A DNA stretch of 64,000 nucleotides from Odontesthes bonariensis (Eukaryota > Chordata > Actinopteri > Atheriniformes > Atherinopsidae), in NCBI RefSeq assembly GCF_027942865.1, contig NC_134526.1, forward strand, positions 6,575,284-6,639,283, given 5' to 3'. This document shows positions 34,682 through 63,792 of this stretch, in pieces. The notes beneath the pieces are model-generated. The model was given only the letters and a program-made list of their open reading frames with translations. It made no database searches and was not told where the DNA came from. The first letter of the stretch is position 1, and each line of letters begins with the position of its first letter. The position numbers were made by a program, and so were the translations under genes.

Positions 34682-37600
34682 GCGTGCCGAAATCACCGAA
34701 AAGATTCATATTCAACCAGAACCTTCACACAGTTACGCCGTTTTTTTCATATTATTTTTCCGTTATTTATTGTCTTATGAAATTATTACTTTCACACAAT
34801 TACGACCTAATTTTTTGCCGATTTCTGAAGTATGTAGCTGGTATTTAAAATGTATGGCGTTATTTTCACCACTAGGTGGAGAAATAACTGCTTTTCTTTC
34901 TAAATTATATCTTATCTAGTTTCAACTGAAGGCAAAACGTCCATAAAACAACAAAATACCACGCCTAACACACGTGTTTCCCGTTGGAATAAAGCCTATA
35001 TCTCTCAGTGATTTTCTACACGTTTTAACAGATATGGGAGACGGTTGCACAATAAGCCATTTTGTGGAAGAAAATAAACATATATGATTTGTGTTTTAAT
35101 CTCTTTAGGCACACAATTAGACATTTGTCATATTTTAACTCCTCATTGCTGGGAAATTATAAGCAGAATTAATTACAGAAACTAAGTTTGCTAAAGAATA
35201 GTAAGTCATTATTATAAACCAATCAATAGCATGAGTTATCCAACAGGAGTGTGATCAGTATCCCGTAGCCTTCCTGGTATTTTACCACAGCTTCATGTGC
35301 TTAATTTTTAATCATTTGGCCATATGTTGACTCAAAACAGATTCAATTGGCAAAATTATGTTGACACAAAAACAATAAAAGTCTTTATTATTAGCTCTCA
35401 GGAATAAGAGCAGGACAAACTAACCGGTTAAAGCTAACAAACGGCTAAACAAATGTTAGCAAACATAGCATTTTAGAGTTAGCATGAAGAGGCTAAAGCT
35501 AGGGAGCTACTATCCAGGCCTGACACCATAGCTGTGGTTTTAAGCCCAAGTTAATTAAACTCAAACGGCACGAGTAAATTTAACTGTTGCTATGTTTGTG
35601 TGTAAACTGCAGCATACATGCAGAATAAAAATAGAAAACATCATGCTTAGGAGCTAAAAACAAATTATGAGCCTGCTAAGTGAACCACATTCAATAAAAA
35701 GAGATGTCCCCTCTCCATCTTTAAGGATATATCGAGTCATTTTAAAGCTTATCCACAGTGACTGTGGTCAAAGATCATGTGTGATAAACCTTTGTTCTGC
35801 AACAATTTAATGAAAGAAGAAGCTAATGATCACATGTCATTGCATAAGACTGGAGAAATTTTGGAAATACTCTGATTTTTTTCATCAGAGATAATAACAA
35901 ATATCCCCATTTAGGAATATTCTGTTACAAATACTACGTTCTACACTCCTAATTATATTTAAGTAAAAGCTGTCCACACAAGTAAGGACAGAAAATAGAA
36001 AATAACATCAAGAAAATCAAAGATGTGCTCTATTTTCAAATGTTGTAGCCTACGACTGGAGTATGGCTATAAAACCAGTGCATTAAGCTAGTGTGTAGTG
36101 GCTTAATTTTACAGTATTTTGAATCATTTGTTATATCGCCAAGGACTGAAAGTCATCCGATGTAAAGCACTTAGTGTGTACATGGGTTCAACAAATGCTG
36201 GGAAGCCAAATTACAGAATTCCAGACTGAAATATGGAGATTGAAGATTAAATTGAAATACCACAGTAAAGAAAAAATATCTCAGGCTTTGAAATATTGTG
36301 TTAAAGTTCAATATTTGAGTAAACCTAGGTGGTTACTTTACGCCACTTATAGAAGACAAACTCCAAGCCTCCTAAAAATGTCTCTGAAACCTGAAGATTT
36401 TGTTAAAAATCACTGTAAAGACACTGTTAAAGAAACATCACCTATGTGTCTTTAAACCAACGACATTATATAAGACGTATCCATGTTGCATCCAGGATAA
36501 ACACATGTTGCATCCAGTCCTTATGGGCTAATTAAGTTGCCTAGAAAACCATGAGAGCGTCACAGTGAACCAGAAACTTATAGCTTAAATAATTTCCCCC
36601 TTCATTGAGTATTGAGTGCTTTTAATTAACTGCATGGACAAATTGGACTAATTCATCAAAATGTAAAATTGTTATCTGAAATCATCTTAACTCTGCCATG
36701 ATTTCCCTCGTGGATCCATCTGTTTTTGCCGGTGAAGGAGTCCCACTTTTAAATTCCATCTAATCGACACAAGAAAAATATTGTCTCCTAAAGAGTTACT
36801 GTCCTCCTGCTGCGGCTCGGCTGTGAAACACTGTCTCTGGAAATAGATAAACAGGGAATTAATTACCGGCACGAGTGACTGCTCAGAATTTACGCTCGCT
36901 TCACGTGAACTTTAAAAGAGGGTTAATGCATAAAACATAGATTGTGGACTTCAGAGTGATTTATGACGGGCAGCCTCTTTGCAGCCAGCACAGAGAGGGG
37001 GAACAACTGCAAAATTATTTATAGCCCTTTTAATACACACAGGGGCATCTCAACATCGTCAGATCAGAATATTCTGATCCAATTCTGCTTTTTTTTTGGC
37101 AGATATTGAATATCTTTTTGAGACTGTTGCAGAACGCCGTGTGATTTTTTTTTAGGACTTTTTCACTCCTTCAGGGCGTGAAGAACATAACGCCTTAAAG
37201 TTCAGTAAAATCAGAAAATAGGAAAGATGTGTGTTTTCCATTATGCTGCAAACAAGTGGAACAAACTGCCAGTGGAGATTAAACTTTCACCAAATGGAGA
37301 CATTTTTAAATCCAGGTTAAAAACATTTCTTTTCTCATGTGTCTATGCATGAAATCTGCACGCTATCTTTTAATCTATCTGGACTGTTGCTTGTTTTTAA
37401 ATTAATTTAAATGATTTTATTTGTTTCTCTTTACATTCTTTTATACATTTTTAATGCTTCTTACACTCCCTGCTGCAATGCTTTTATTTTATGTGAAGCA
37501 CTTTGAATTGTTTGTACATGAAATGTGCTATACAAGTAAATTTGATTTGATTTGATTTGATTCAAAGTGATAAGATACTGTAGCCTACATTCGCAGTCTG

Positions 37601-38235
37601 GATTATGGGCCTTTCTGCCTTTCCAAACCCTGAGTGGCTCTGTTTTCTGCCAAGGACTCTTAACTTTGCACCCAAAGCCGATAGAAACGATGAAAGCTGC
37701 GGCCACGAGAGGTGCTGGAGTCGGCCACAGAGCTTGTAAAGCGAGTTTTCTTGTCAGTTTTACATGCCATAAAACACACGCTTTTTATGCACTCACTGGA
37801 AATTAAACTGCAACACAGACTTCTTTTTTTTCCCACAAAAGATACAACAGGATGTCCCTGTCAGAGCATAAATACAATGTTCAGAGGATCAATAAACAGC
37901 TTTGAAGGGGATTGTGTAAGAGCATAACAGTGGTTTCAAGCCTGGTCTCAACTCAGATGCCAGATTTCTAAGTGTCCACACAGCTGGTTTGGACGGAGGA
38001 GGGCGCCACACCGCTGCTTCTCATATTTATTTTACTTTTGTTTCTCTGAATGATGCTGTGGTCACTCACAGAGAAATATCTCACAGTTTATGAAAATAGT
38101 AAGAGGACGGCTCCTTTTTTTTAGGCCAATTATGGGGCATGAATTTGAAATTTAATTCTCTACTCCGGTCTAAATCCTCATCAGCTGACGTTTTTTTTTT
38201 TTTTTGGCTTTTGTAATCACCATGGCAACAGAGGA
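34682..38235. other. Intergenic between tRNA-Cys and plxdc1
   Basis: No exon was recognised. A 93-codon open frame at 36174-36455 has no known relatives and is probably chance. A perfect 18-bp palindrome, GATCAGAATATTCTGATC, lies at 37062-37079, and an L2 tail at 37215-37562. Confidence 0.35.
37215..37562 (+). mobile_element. 5'-truncated L2-like LINE 3' end
   Basis: A short frame reads 'AANKWNKLPVEIKLSPNGD' then 'FKSRLKTFLFS', the C-terminus of an L2-type ORF2. It is followed by the 3' UTR 'gaagcactttgaattg…tgtgctatacaagtaaa' and a (TTTGA)n tail. The same family occurs inverted at 52644-53335 and 54977-55205. Confidence 0.8.
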
Positions 38236-38419
38236 TTGCCACCACCACCACCGAAGGAGGAAAGAAGGGGTGTAGTTACAAACAGGGTGGTGTGTGAAGT
38301 GGGCAAGATTCAGAGGGAAGAAGAGAGCGACTGGTGGAAGTGGGAGAAAATTTGTTTTTTGGAAAGAGAAGAAGAGGAAGAACAGAACAGGAGCAAAGGA
38401 AACACAGTTTTTGTCCAAC
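38236..38419 (+). promoter_or_regulatory. 5' UTR / promoter-proximal region of plxdc1
   Basis: A purine-rich, GAA/GGA-rich stretch lies just before the signal-peptide exon. It is inferred to be 5' UTR from position only; no TATA box was seen. Confidence 0.35.
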
Positions 38420-54378
<15,959 letters not shown>

Positions 54379-54484
54379 AGTCACAAATCGGATCGAGAGA
54401 TGTTTGCCTTTAAGCTCGTCGTTTCTGCAAGCAATACGAATCTAAATTTACATTTTACTTTTAGTTTAAATGTCTGTGACGCAT

Positions 54485-54490
54485 AATAAA
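54485..54490 (+). terminator. PolyA signal for plxdc1
   Basis: AATAAA lies 107 bases after the plxdc1 stop codon, giving a short 3' UTR. Confidence 0.7.
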
Positions 54491-54544
54491 GATGTTGTGG
54501 AGCAGGTCCAGTTCATGTTGCATTTAATTGTGTAGTTGTTTCAC

Positions 54545-54896
54545 TTTTCGCTGCCCATCTTTCGCCGCAGGCTGAAAACCCATATCCTAAGGAAACATCA
54601 CCCAGATCCGCCCTCTTACGACATCACCTGTTTTGTCCTAGCTCCTTACGCACTTATTTGTTTCCTAAATTGTCTTTGTTTTCTAAAATTGTCTTCCCAT
54701 TTGTCAAAGTACCTAACTTACCGCACTTACTCTAGCACTACTTATGCTCTTAGCTGTTTGGTTTTGGAAGGAAATGCACTTATGATTTCTTGTGACCTGA
54801 ATTTCTTTTGCCTACCGATGTGGAACACACTTATTGGAAGTCACTTTGGATGAAAGCGTCTGCAAAATGACCGTAATGTGATGTGATGTAATGTAA
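54545..54896 (+). mobile_element. CR1/Rex1-like LINE 3' end
   Basis: The 3' UTR phrase 'ttggatgaaagcgtctgcaaaatg' followed by (TGATG/TAATG)n is the usual terminus of a CR1-like teleost LINE. Upstream 'cttttcgctgcccatctttcg' through 'aaaacccatatcctaagg' fits the end of its ORF2. It is 5'-truncated. Confidence 0.65.
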
Positions 54897-54976
54897 TGCT
54901 TTAAAATAGCACAGTTTGATGCACACATGTGAGTGGCAGATTAAGTGTCACTTAAAACAGGGAAATCCTCTTGTTT

Positions 54977-55205
54977 TATCAAATCAAATTTATTTGTATA
55001 GCACATTTCATGTACAAACAATTCAAAGTGCTTCACATAAAATAAAAGCATTGCAGCAGGGAGTGGAAGAAGCATTACAAATACATAAAAGAATATAAAG
55101 AGAAACAAATAAAATCATTTAAATGAATTTAATAACAAGCAACAGTCTAGATAAGTTAAAAGATAGCGTGCAGAAATGTTTTTAAACTGGATTTAAAAAT
55201 GTCTG
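54977..55205 (-). mobile_element. L2-like LINE 3' end, minus strand
   Basis: Same family as 37215-37562 and 52644-53335 (opens 'atcaaatcaaatttatttgt'). It is cut off sooner than the intron 10 copy, and it lies between plxdc1 and lasp1. Confidence 0.8.
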
Positions 55206-55649
55206 TTTACAGGTCATTTTCTTTTACTCCAATAAAATATTTTTGTTTTGTGTTTGGTTGATGTGGTGCATTTTCATAAAATGTTGTTATCTATTGTAAA
55301 AAATGACCTGGAGCCGCCACACGTTGGGGAGCAGAGCAACTTTAGCCAGAAGGTGGCGCCCTAACAAAATGCATCACATGGACACCAAAGCAGGACACGC
55401 AGTGAACGTGGCAGATGTGTAAAAATGTGATTTGGAAAGCATTGAATTGGTAAAGCTCCAAAAACCTGCGAGATGATCACATGAGTTTGCTATGCAAGCA
55501 CAGATATATCGAGGACAGTGGACTCATTGGACTCGACTGGATCTCCTCTACAAAAACCGAGAAAATGTTGCTGATTTTAATTTTTTTTTTTTAAACAAAG
55601 CGTGAAAAAACAAAGTGCACAACCTGTCAAATTCCTCATTGTAAATAAT

Positions 55650-55979
55650 AATATCAGTGTTCAAAAAGATTTGAAAAAAAAAGAAGAAGAAAGAAACCTC
55701 CCACACTACATCTTTCCTCTCTGCTCGGACACGCGCGTTCGAGGGAGAGGGGGCAGCGGGAGCGCGCTTTCCGTGTCTGGTTAGTGGACTGACAGCCAGC
55801 TGTGCGGCTACAACAACAATCTCCTGGATTTGCTACGTACAATTATATCGGTATTGGTTCGCTCCTGATCTTAATCGCACACTATATCTGATTTTTAAGT
55901 GCTTACTCGACCGCGCACAGCTACAATCAGTATCATCGGCGGTTTCTGTGCTAACTAGCTAGAAGAGCATTCCTCCAAC
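55650..55979 (+). promoter_or_regulatory. lasp1 promoter-proximal / 5' UTR region
   Basis: A GC- and CpG-enriched patch ('acgcgcgttcgaggg…gggagcgcgc') at about 55725-55780, just upstream of the lasp1 start, stands out from the AT-rich surroundings and suits a housekeeping-type promoter. No TATA box was seen. Confidence 0.45.
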
Positions 55980-56048
55980 ATGAATCCGTTGTGTAGCAGA
56001 TGTAATCTAGTCGTTTACCCCACGGAAAAAGTGAATTGTCTGGACAAG
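55980..56048 (+). CDS. lasp1: LASP1, LIM and SH3 protein 1, first coding exon (partial gene)
   Basis: The exon encodes 23 residues, MNPLCSRC…[13 protein letters not shown], and ends exactly at a codon before the donor GTAAGAAC. LASP1 is an actin-binding adaptor with an N-terminal LIM domain, nebulin repeats and a C-terminal SH3. The first two zinc ligands of the LIM domain (Cys5, Cys8) and the invariant [11 protein letters not shown] are present. The next exon (beginning near the WHKACFHC motif in the family) is not found up to 64000, so the remainder lies beyond the right edge. It is transcribed in the same direction as plxdc1, about 1.6 kb downstream. Confidence 0.9.
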
Positions 56049-59000
56049 GTAAGAACACGAAAACCTATTTTTGTGTTTTATTTCCTTCGTGGAGTAACTC
56101 AAATACACTTTCCTCGTTTCGTACCGCTGCCGAGCTCATTTCTGCTGTCCTAAAACTGAACCTTTCATGTATTTTTGTGAATGAATTGATCAACCCAACT
56201 GAACAGGTATTTCGCTAGCTCGGTCAAGCTAGCAGCTAGCTAACGTCTGAAATTGCGATGGCACAACAGCGTGGTCTGAAGCTGCTTTCGAGCGCTGTCA
56301 TACAAATAATTATTTATTTATTTTTTAAAAGAAAGAAGAAGAAAGACAGCATCTTATTTTTTTTTTTAATGAGACTGCCTCAAGTCTTTGGTGTTGGTTT
56401 ACCCTAAAGCGGCGCCTCACAGAGCTTCCGACAGCCAAGCCTGGCCTGGGCCTGGCTGGCACCTTTGCTTTCAAGAGAGCGGATTCAAAGCGGTTTCTGA
56501 CCTCTCGACAAGAGTCCTGCTCTCAAAGCTGAGGCATTTTCTTTGTAAATGCCAAGCGATACGTGACTTTAAACCAAAAATGAAGCCATTTTCTCGTGTT
56601 CAAAACTGCTCACGACAGCGTGGACTGACTTGGGCAGGTCGGTGTCCAATTCGCTGGTTAATCCAAATCAGGGACGATTAACTACACTGGCTGGTTTACT
56701 TTTACCCCAAAAACACACGCCTAATCTCAGTCAAGGTGGTAATCTCATCAATTTGACCCTTTGTTTCTCTGTGGAGATCAGTAATTCAAAGGTAAGTGCC
56801 AAGCAAAGGTAAAACTGGTGCCTTGCGTCTTGTTACCAGTCAGTAACTATTACAATTTTTTTTTTAAAACTGTAACTTTCATGGACCATACTTAACATCT
56901 GTACCTGGGTGGGGTCTCTTTGCTTTGCATACGTATAACAGCAACTGTATATATCTTTTAAAACCAAAGCAGGACTTGGAGTAGGAAGATAATTTGTCCA
57001 ATATGACTCAATGACTATTGAAAATCAATCCCTGTTGAGATATGCTTATCTGCCAGGGCTGACGGACAAGGAAGGTGGAGAAAGCACTTAATCTAAAGTA
57101 AAATCGGCTCCTGACTGGATGCATTACTTATCTACTGCATGGATGTATTTAATGTTTTCCCATTGCGCTCTGAACTGGAATTGATTTACCTCAAAAACCG
57201 CTCTCCGTGCCCAAGAAATCCAGCATTAGGAAGCACATTAGACATGTTCGGCTGGCATTTATACGAATCTAATTGCCACAAGTGCAGCCTAAATGTGCGC
57301 TGGAATCTGCCCTAAAGCAGAGTGCATTCCAGCAGATAGACACTCCCATAAAGTGTGCTCAGTCAGCGGCCTGCTGTGCGATCTCCCCCTTCTGAACCAG
57401 GCAAAGCAACGTAGCCTACCATGTGTCTTTGCTGCCACTCTGCATCAGCGTTCACCCCTCCAGGCGCACCAAAACAACCTCCCTTTTCCTCCCTTTGCCA
57501 TTCTCGTTTGTTCAAAGCGGCCGAGGCTAAGTTGGCTGAGCATTTTTCCATGTGCTCTGCCCTGCTTTGGGAAAACAGGCAGTCTGAGGGTCTTGCCACT
57601 TAACTATTAGTATTCCACCAACATATACCTTTACCTGACAGGCTTTTTCTACGAGAGCCGGAGAGGCACAGAACCACAGAGACTTGTTTGTCTGCTCCGT
57701 TCCGGTACATATGAAAGGGCTGGGCTCAGCAGGAGCCGAGTGTAGCTGTGCACACATGAAGACAGGAAGTGAATTTTGGTTGAGGCTCTTGTTGGCTCAT
57801 AAAATGAGTGCTGAGCTCATGTATCGGGACCGTATCTTATCAGAGGAACGTTCTGTAGCTTCATCTGAGGACAGCAAGTGAAACTTGTAACAAGAAAGTA
57901 CTTTTTGATGACGTACATGTGGAGGTGCACAGTGATTTGTGTGATTTTTCAGCTTTTTGAGCAGAAAAATATGAATTGAGCGTCTGTGTAGAGGGGCCAG
58001 ACTTGAAACTGAAACACTCTGTGTGTGTGTGTGTGGTATTACTCCATGCTGTCTGCATTTTGTATAAACTACATGTGAAGACACTCTTTATTTATTCATG
58101 TTTTAATCTGACATATGTATCGCCACGGTGTAGCTCATTAGGTACTGTGCCCAGCTTCAAGGTGGAACATGAGTTACCATTTCAAATCTCTATAAATAAT
58201 TTGATAAGCTAATGCATTTGTTCTGGCAGCTCATCTTTTAATCAGTAAGTATGAAAAACAAACTATTCTTTTTGCTTTTAAAGATGTGTTTCAGTACTGG
58301 TGATGATTATTTTCTCACAGACTCAGAAGTTTAGGAAAGCTGTTTTTAATTCGCAGAATTAACTGCAGAAAGACGGTTGGCCTTGGATTCATGAAGTTTG
58401 ATATTACTTGATTGAAGATCACTTTATTTCTTTATTTGTTTGATGTGTCGCACACATTTTGGACTCAATCTTTCACATGTATGGCTAGCGTTTAGCTCTG
58501 TAAGATTTCTGAAAGCCTCAACCTCTGCTCAGTCTAGGAAAAATGGTGGAAAGAGGGTTAAAGGTTGGGCCATAGTCGAGTTGAACGGCATTTTACCTTG
58601 TTTACACGATGACGGGGCTCATATCATGCGTCCAATGCTCATATGAAGGCATAGTAAACAACTAAGAGTTCTCTCTGAGTGAATGTCTTACCTTGTAAAT
58701 GCAAATATAGTAACTTTACATGACCAAAATGGTGATGATTTGTTTGTATTTGCACTCTGATAGACGCTTTTTCACCTGATCTCAGTTTTAGAGGAATTTG
58801 TCTGCCAAATTTTTCCTATATTTAGTCGGGTTATTCTAAGAGCTGAATCATGTTATCCAAATGCTACAGGAGGTGACGGATCTGTGAAGCCACCACAAGT
58901 CGCCTCCCTGCGATGACTCACGGTCACAAACCAACATTACAGTCAGGATCACTCGAGGTGTTGACTCGATAGTGAGTGGTCAGGTTCTTTTTCTCGATTG

Positions 59001-59281
59001 TATGTGATCATAAAAAGGAACCAGTGCACATGTTGTGTTTGCTATCCCGATCTTTTACAGCTTTATGGATTCAGTAATGGATTCTCTTTGTTGCACTGCT
59101 GTTTCTGACATTTAGGGAAGGGAAGAGAAGACAATGGGGCATTTATAATCTACTGGTAACATTTTGACGTGCACTTGCACTTGACCGAGCAGAAGGGTTT
59201 CGATGTGTTTCTCTTTTCACCAACCAGGGATTTTTTTTAAAACATCTCATTGCCTGGATGGAAACACGTTTACATTCCTAA

Positions 59282-59985
59282 GGCCACATTTACACATAGC
59301 CGGGTATTTAGAGAAACGAATATTTCCCCCCCTCCGTTTTCAATAATAACATCGTGCACACAACATGGTTTTCAAAAAACTTGTCATTTACATCAACCCG
59401 CATAAATACGCCGTCAAGCGGCATAATAACTATGCCAAACCAGTGTAGGGAAAGGAATAAAGCCATGCAAGCCAATCAAAATCCTCAGAATCGAGGACTT
59501 TCCTCATGTGAAGGGGGAGATAACGCGAGCAAATATCACAACAAAACTGAAGGCAATAAGAGGGAAATATAGACGGTCAGTGGATACTGGACGCAGGAGC
59601 GGCCACGGAAGAGTGGTGCTCCTCTGTTTTGAACTGTGCGAGCAGGTTTGGGGTGGCAAATGCAATAAGGCCAGAATCGTTTGCACAAACGTAAAAATTA
59701 GCAGAACTTTAACATCATCCATGATAATCCTGATCAGTAGCCAAACAAACTGTAAACATAAGGCGCTCGCATGACCTTAAGCATTTTCTGGCGCATAATG
59801 TGACGTTTAAGAACAGTTTCTCCCAGTTGACACGGCAACACATAACCGGCGCTATCAGAAATCTCCACTTTGGCCGGAGGTTTTTAGAAATAATCGTTTT
59901 CTGTGATTAAAAACGGGGTTTTGGTGTAAATGAGAGGCCAAACCGCAGGAAAATATCTGCGTCTTCCTATCGTGTAAACGGGGCC
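59282..59985. mobile_element. Harbinger-like MITE with TAA target duplication
   Basis: The ends GGCCACATTTACAC and GTGTAAACGGGGCC are imperfect inverted repeats, flanked by TAA at 59279-59281 and 59986-59988. There is no transposase frame; the interior has GTTTTC/CGTTTT motifs in both senses. Confidence 0.65.
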
Positions 59986-61242
59986 TAAGTCTGCATTTCT
60001 TTGAAAAGTTCATTTCAAACCTTGCTCTAGCCAAGCGTGTCTGCTCAAGTTGCAGTTTGCCTGCAGCTCAGCAGCAAAACCCAGGGCTCCGATGAGAACT
60101 AATGGTGTCAGGTGGGCTTATAATTACCCAACATTCGTTAATGAGTCAGTTTCCCCTATTAGCACAAACCAGATGTGGGAGTCTTAAGCCATAGAATAAT
60201 CTCTCATACTCAGAGCTTCTGTAGCGGTCCACTGTGTGTGTGCGTGTTGTTTTAGTTTGATTCAGTCACTATCTGAACCATCACATGTCAAATGCTTAAC
60301 CTACTCTGACACCTAAAGCTTCTAAAAAGAAATGTGTCCTGAGTCTATTTCTACTGGTTTTAACAGAGCTCTGAAAACCGAGAGATATCCTTTAGTAGTA
60401 CAGGGCACTAAATTCCTCTGAAGCATAAGCTGGCAGTCACTGCATCCGTTTAACATGGGCTATTAATGGTTGAGAATTTATTTGTTGCAAAGACATTATT
60501 TGAGAAGAATGAATAAGTTCATACAAGTTGAAATATAGGTTAACACTAATATTGATGAAACCCAGTTTATGCGATGAATATGTGGTTAAAAGGAGACTGA
60601 ATTCCATTTATTTGTAGTTGCATTAAAAGGACTTCACTACCCAAAATGTTCTGGGAGCAGGAAGGGGAACATTTTGTTGGGTGTGGTGTGTGCCGCCATG
60701 TTGTAACTTGCAAAACCCGCACGCTGTACGTATTTTCATTTTGTTAATAACTAAAATGCGTCTGAACTGAAGAAAACGTCTCTCTTCGTCATTCTTGGTC
60801 TGTAAGTTAAATCTACGACATTAATAAAATGGCAGGATATTATCAGAAATTAGTGTTGAAAATAACACCAGATAGGTAGGTAATTTCTGTTTGTTGAGAT
60901 CAACCCACAGCGATGGATTGGTAAATGTGTTACTTTGGTTATTAGACTACAGCAATGAGTAATCTGCCCTGTACGTATTACACAGGAAGTGGTTGACAGA
61001 GGAGGCCAGCATCATTTTAACACTTGGTCACTGCATATGTCGTCATTTAGCCAGATGCTATGATATGAGAAGTGTCATGATCTCACATTATCATGGCATA
61101 TGATATCATTTTAATAATTAGTTATTTATTATTACCGGTTGCATTGAGCCTTACGAGATAGAACAGCCACACAAGTTCTTCCCTTTTTGTTCCTTGTTTT
61201 TAATAATGAAACTTGAAACAAGTTTGTTTTGTGGCCCAAATT

Positions 61243-61368
61243 CATGCGCTGGATGCATGCACGCTGGCTGGCTGCATGCACGCTGGCTGCATGCACACGC
61301 GCTGGATGCACGCGCTCTGGCTGCATGCGCGCTGTATGCATGCACGCTGGATGCATGCACGCTGTTTA
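61243..61368 (+). repeat. GC-rich minisatellite, about 15-bp unit
   Basis: About eight imperfect copies of 'gctggatgcatgcac' or 'gctggctgcatgcac'. GCATGC cores recur throughout. It gives long artefactual open frames on several strands, which should not be read as genes. Confidence 0.85.
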
Positions 61369-63411
61369 AAGTTTTCTTGGCGTCCTTTATAGCTGCAGGG
61401 ATTTCCTCCAGGATCACTTGTTCGTCTTTCTCTCTGAGAGCAAACGGTGAGGCTGACTGAGCATTTTTGCTCTTGACTGGAGCCTTGAATCCTCGCTGAC
61501 ACACAAACATCATTCACAGAGACATATAACCTACATGCAGTCCTACACACGCACGCGTGTAGATGTGTGGTTAATGCTCGCATGCACATATAAGCATGCG
61601 TACACATGTGGCCTTGAGCTGAGCTGATGCAGGAAGATGGAGTGTATCGGTGTTTTATTTCTAGGGCTCCATCTCTGCAGTGTCCTCATTTTCCAGCTGA
61701 CTGTCAGATCCTGCCTTAGTACCCAAGAGCCAGGTTTTCCTGGAACTGGACAAGGCCAACAGCTGGACGGGCTCTCTAAAACACATTTGTTTTGTGTCTC
61801 ATCTCCTCACCTCTTGTTTGTCCCCTCCTTTTACACGTACCGTAGGACTTTAGCTGAGTATATATTCTGAATATATCGCTTAAGAAGGGGGCCTGGTCAT
61901 GCTTGGATTTAAGATGCATCTCAGATGTGTTTCTGTGGCACCACTTGTGATCATATTCCACCGCTGTGTGTGTGCATCTTTTATTGTATTTGTGGGGAAA
62001 CTGCAATCACAGTTTGAACAGATGTTGAACAGATCTAGTTGAAAACCTTGTATGTTGCAGAACTGTGTGTGGTCATTATGTGGGAAACAACAATTTCCTA
62101 ATATAAACAAAAAACAATAAAAGCTGTGAGATTGTGAGGCAATCAACAGTTTTTGTCATCCTTACAGGCTGAGTACGCCTCCTCTCCGGCTACTTTTTGC
62201 AGGCGGGCCTTGATTTTTTTTAAAAATCTTTTAGCCACTTACCCCTTTGGGATCTATTTTACTCACCCAGTGACCAAACTTAGTGATCCACAATGACAAA
62301 CGGGACCCATTTAAAAACAAATCAAACAGATTTTTGCCAATTTTTATTGGTAATTTGCACACAAAACATACTCCAAACTGTGGGGATTTGTGCAAGAACG
62401 ACATGCTGTTAATGAGATCATCAACATTCTGCGTCTTTTTCTCCCTTTTGGACCAAAATATAAAGCGAAGTATTAACCTGTAAGGTTGCTGTAACTGCTG
62501 ACTAACTTAAACTGAAATGTTCTATTTGGCTGCTATAACATTTTTAACCTTATTCTGATGCCACCACTGATAAATAGTCTAAGTGTTTTGTTTGTTGCAC
62601 AGTTGATGCACCTGTTCTTTGTAATTTCACTTCACCTGTCATGAGTTTTTGAGTCGAGCACACCTTCTTTTTCTTTTTTTTGTAAACATTCTGCCGATAA
62701 GCCCCAAATAACTTGGTCATTGGATTTCATTTAAACGTTTGTGTCTACTTTGGGAGCTTCTGGTATATAATAGGGGCCGTTATGTTGTCTTTCGACTCTA
62801 GAGGACCCAGAGGAACCTCTCTGACCAACACTGTCGGAATTTTCCGTTTAGTTTTATTGACTTTTGACACTCAAAATTGTTCAAACCCACAAAGTGGCAC
62901 GGATCGCTGGTGGGCAGCTGAGAACAGTAATACAATTTTCAATACAGTGACCTCTGCTAACCACTAGATTTATGCTCCCAGCACAACACACCACGCCTTC
63001 AAGACTGTTTTTAAAGTACAGCTGTATGAGGTACAGTTGGCATGTTGGATACAGCAGAAATTGATACGATAAAACGTCACGGAGGCTAATCGATGGTGTG
63101 AGACTGCAGCAGGATGCATTTTTGACCTCCTGAAAAAGTTACGTTCGCTGTCATGCACCACAAACATTTTTAGAACAGAGACGTCGGTTTTGTCACCTTG
63201 TCAGCATGTTGCATTTTGGTCCAAACTTGTGAAAAAGCAAAGGCCAACTTTCACCTTCCCTGCAGACTCAAAGAAACGAGATCACTTCTAAAGATTATGC
63301 AGATGCAAACTCACCAGTGGTGTGACTTTCCTGTTGAGTCCATGGTGTTAGCAGCTGATAAAAGCTCACCAGGTGGTCCTTTAATGTGTTTGGGACCTAT
63401 TCGCTTTTTAA

Positions 63412-63792
63412 GGCTACGGCTACACGAAAACGAAACGAGGTTTTTTTTGAAAACGGGTTCGAAAATTCTTGCGACCACACGGAAACGCGCTGCTGTCCAG
63501 ACGAAAACGATGAAACGATACAGTACACACGCCACTGTGTCACGCCACGCTGTGAGACAATAGAGAAGTGTTAAAATTGGCTCCCAGCGTCAACGTGTGA
63601 CTGACGCAAAAACGTTTTAGCTGTAACAATGGAAACGAAACGAGGCCGTTTTCAAACTTTCCCACTCTGGAACCCGTTTTCAAAAACTATCGTTTTGGGG
63701 TAGTGGGAACGCCGGCTCCGTGTGGCCGCGACAGCGAAACGATAAGAAAAAGTATCGTTTACAGTGAAAAACGTTTCCGTGTAGCCGCAGCC
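63412..63792. mobile_element. Harbinger-like MITE, GGCTACGGCTACACG family
   Basis: The left end GGCTACGGCTACACGAAAACG and the complement of the right end GGCTGCGGCTACACGGAAACG match at 19 of 21 positions and are flanked by TAA on both sides (63409-63411, 63793-63795). The interior is dominated by 'cgaaacg' and 'cgttttc' motifs in inverted arrangement. It is non-coding. Confidence 0.75.

Noticed and set aside
36174-36455. 93-codon plus-strand frame between arl5c and plxdc1
   Set aside because: No family resemblance and no transcript-like context.
61132-61607. Overlapping long frames on both strands rich in Ala/His/Cys/Met
   Set aside because: Produced by the 15-bp minisatellite, which stays open in several frames.
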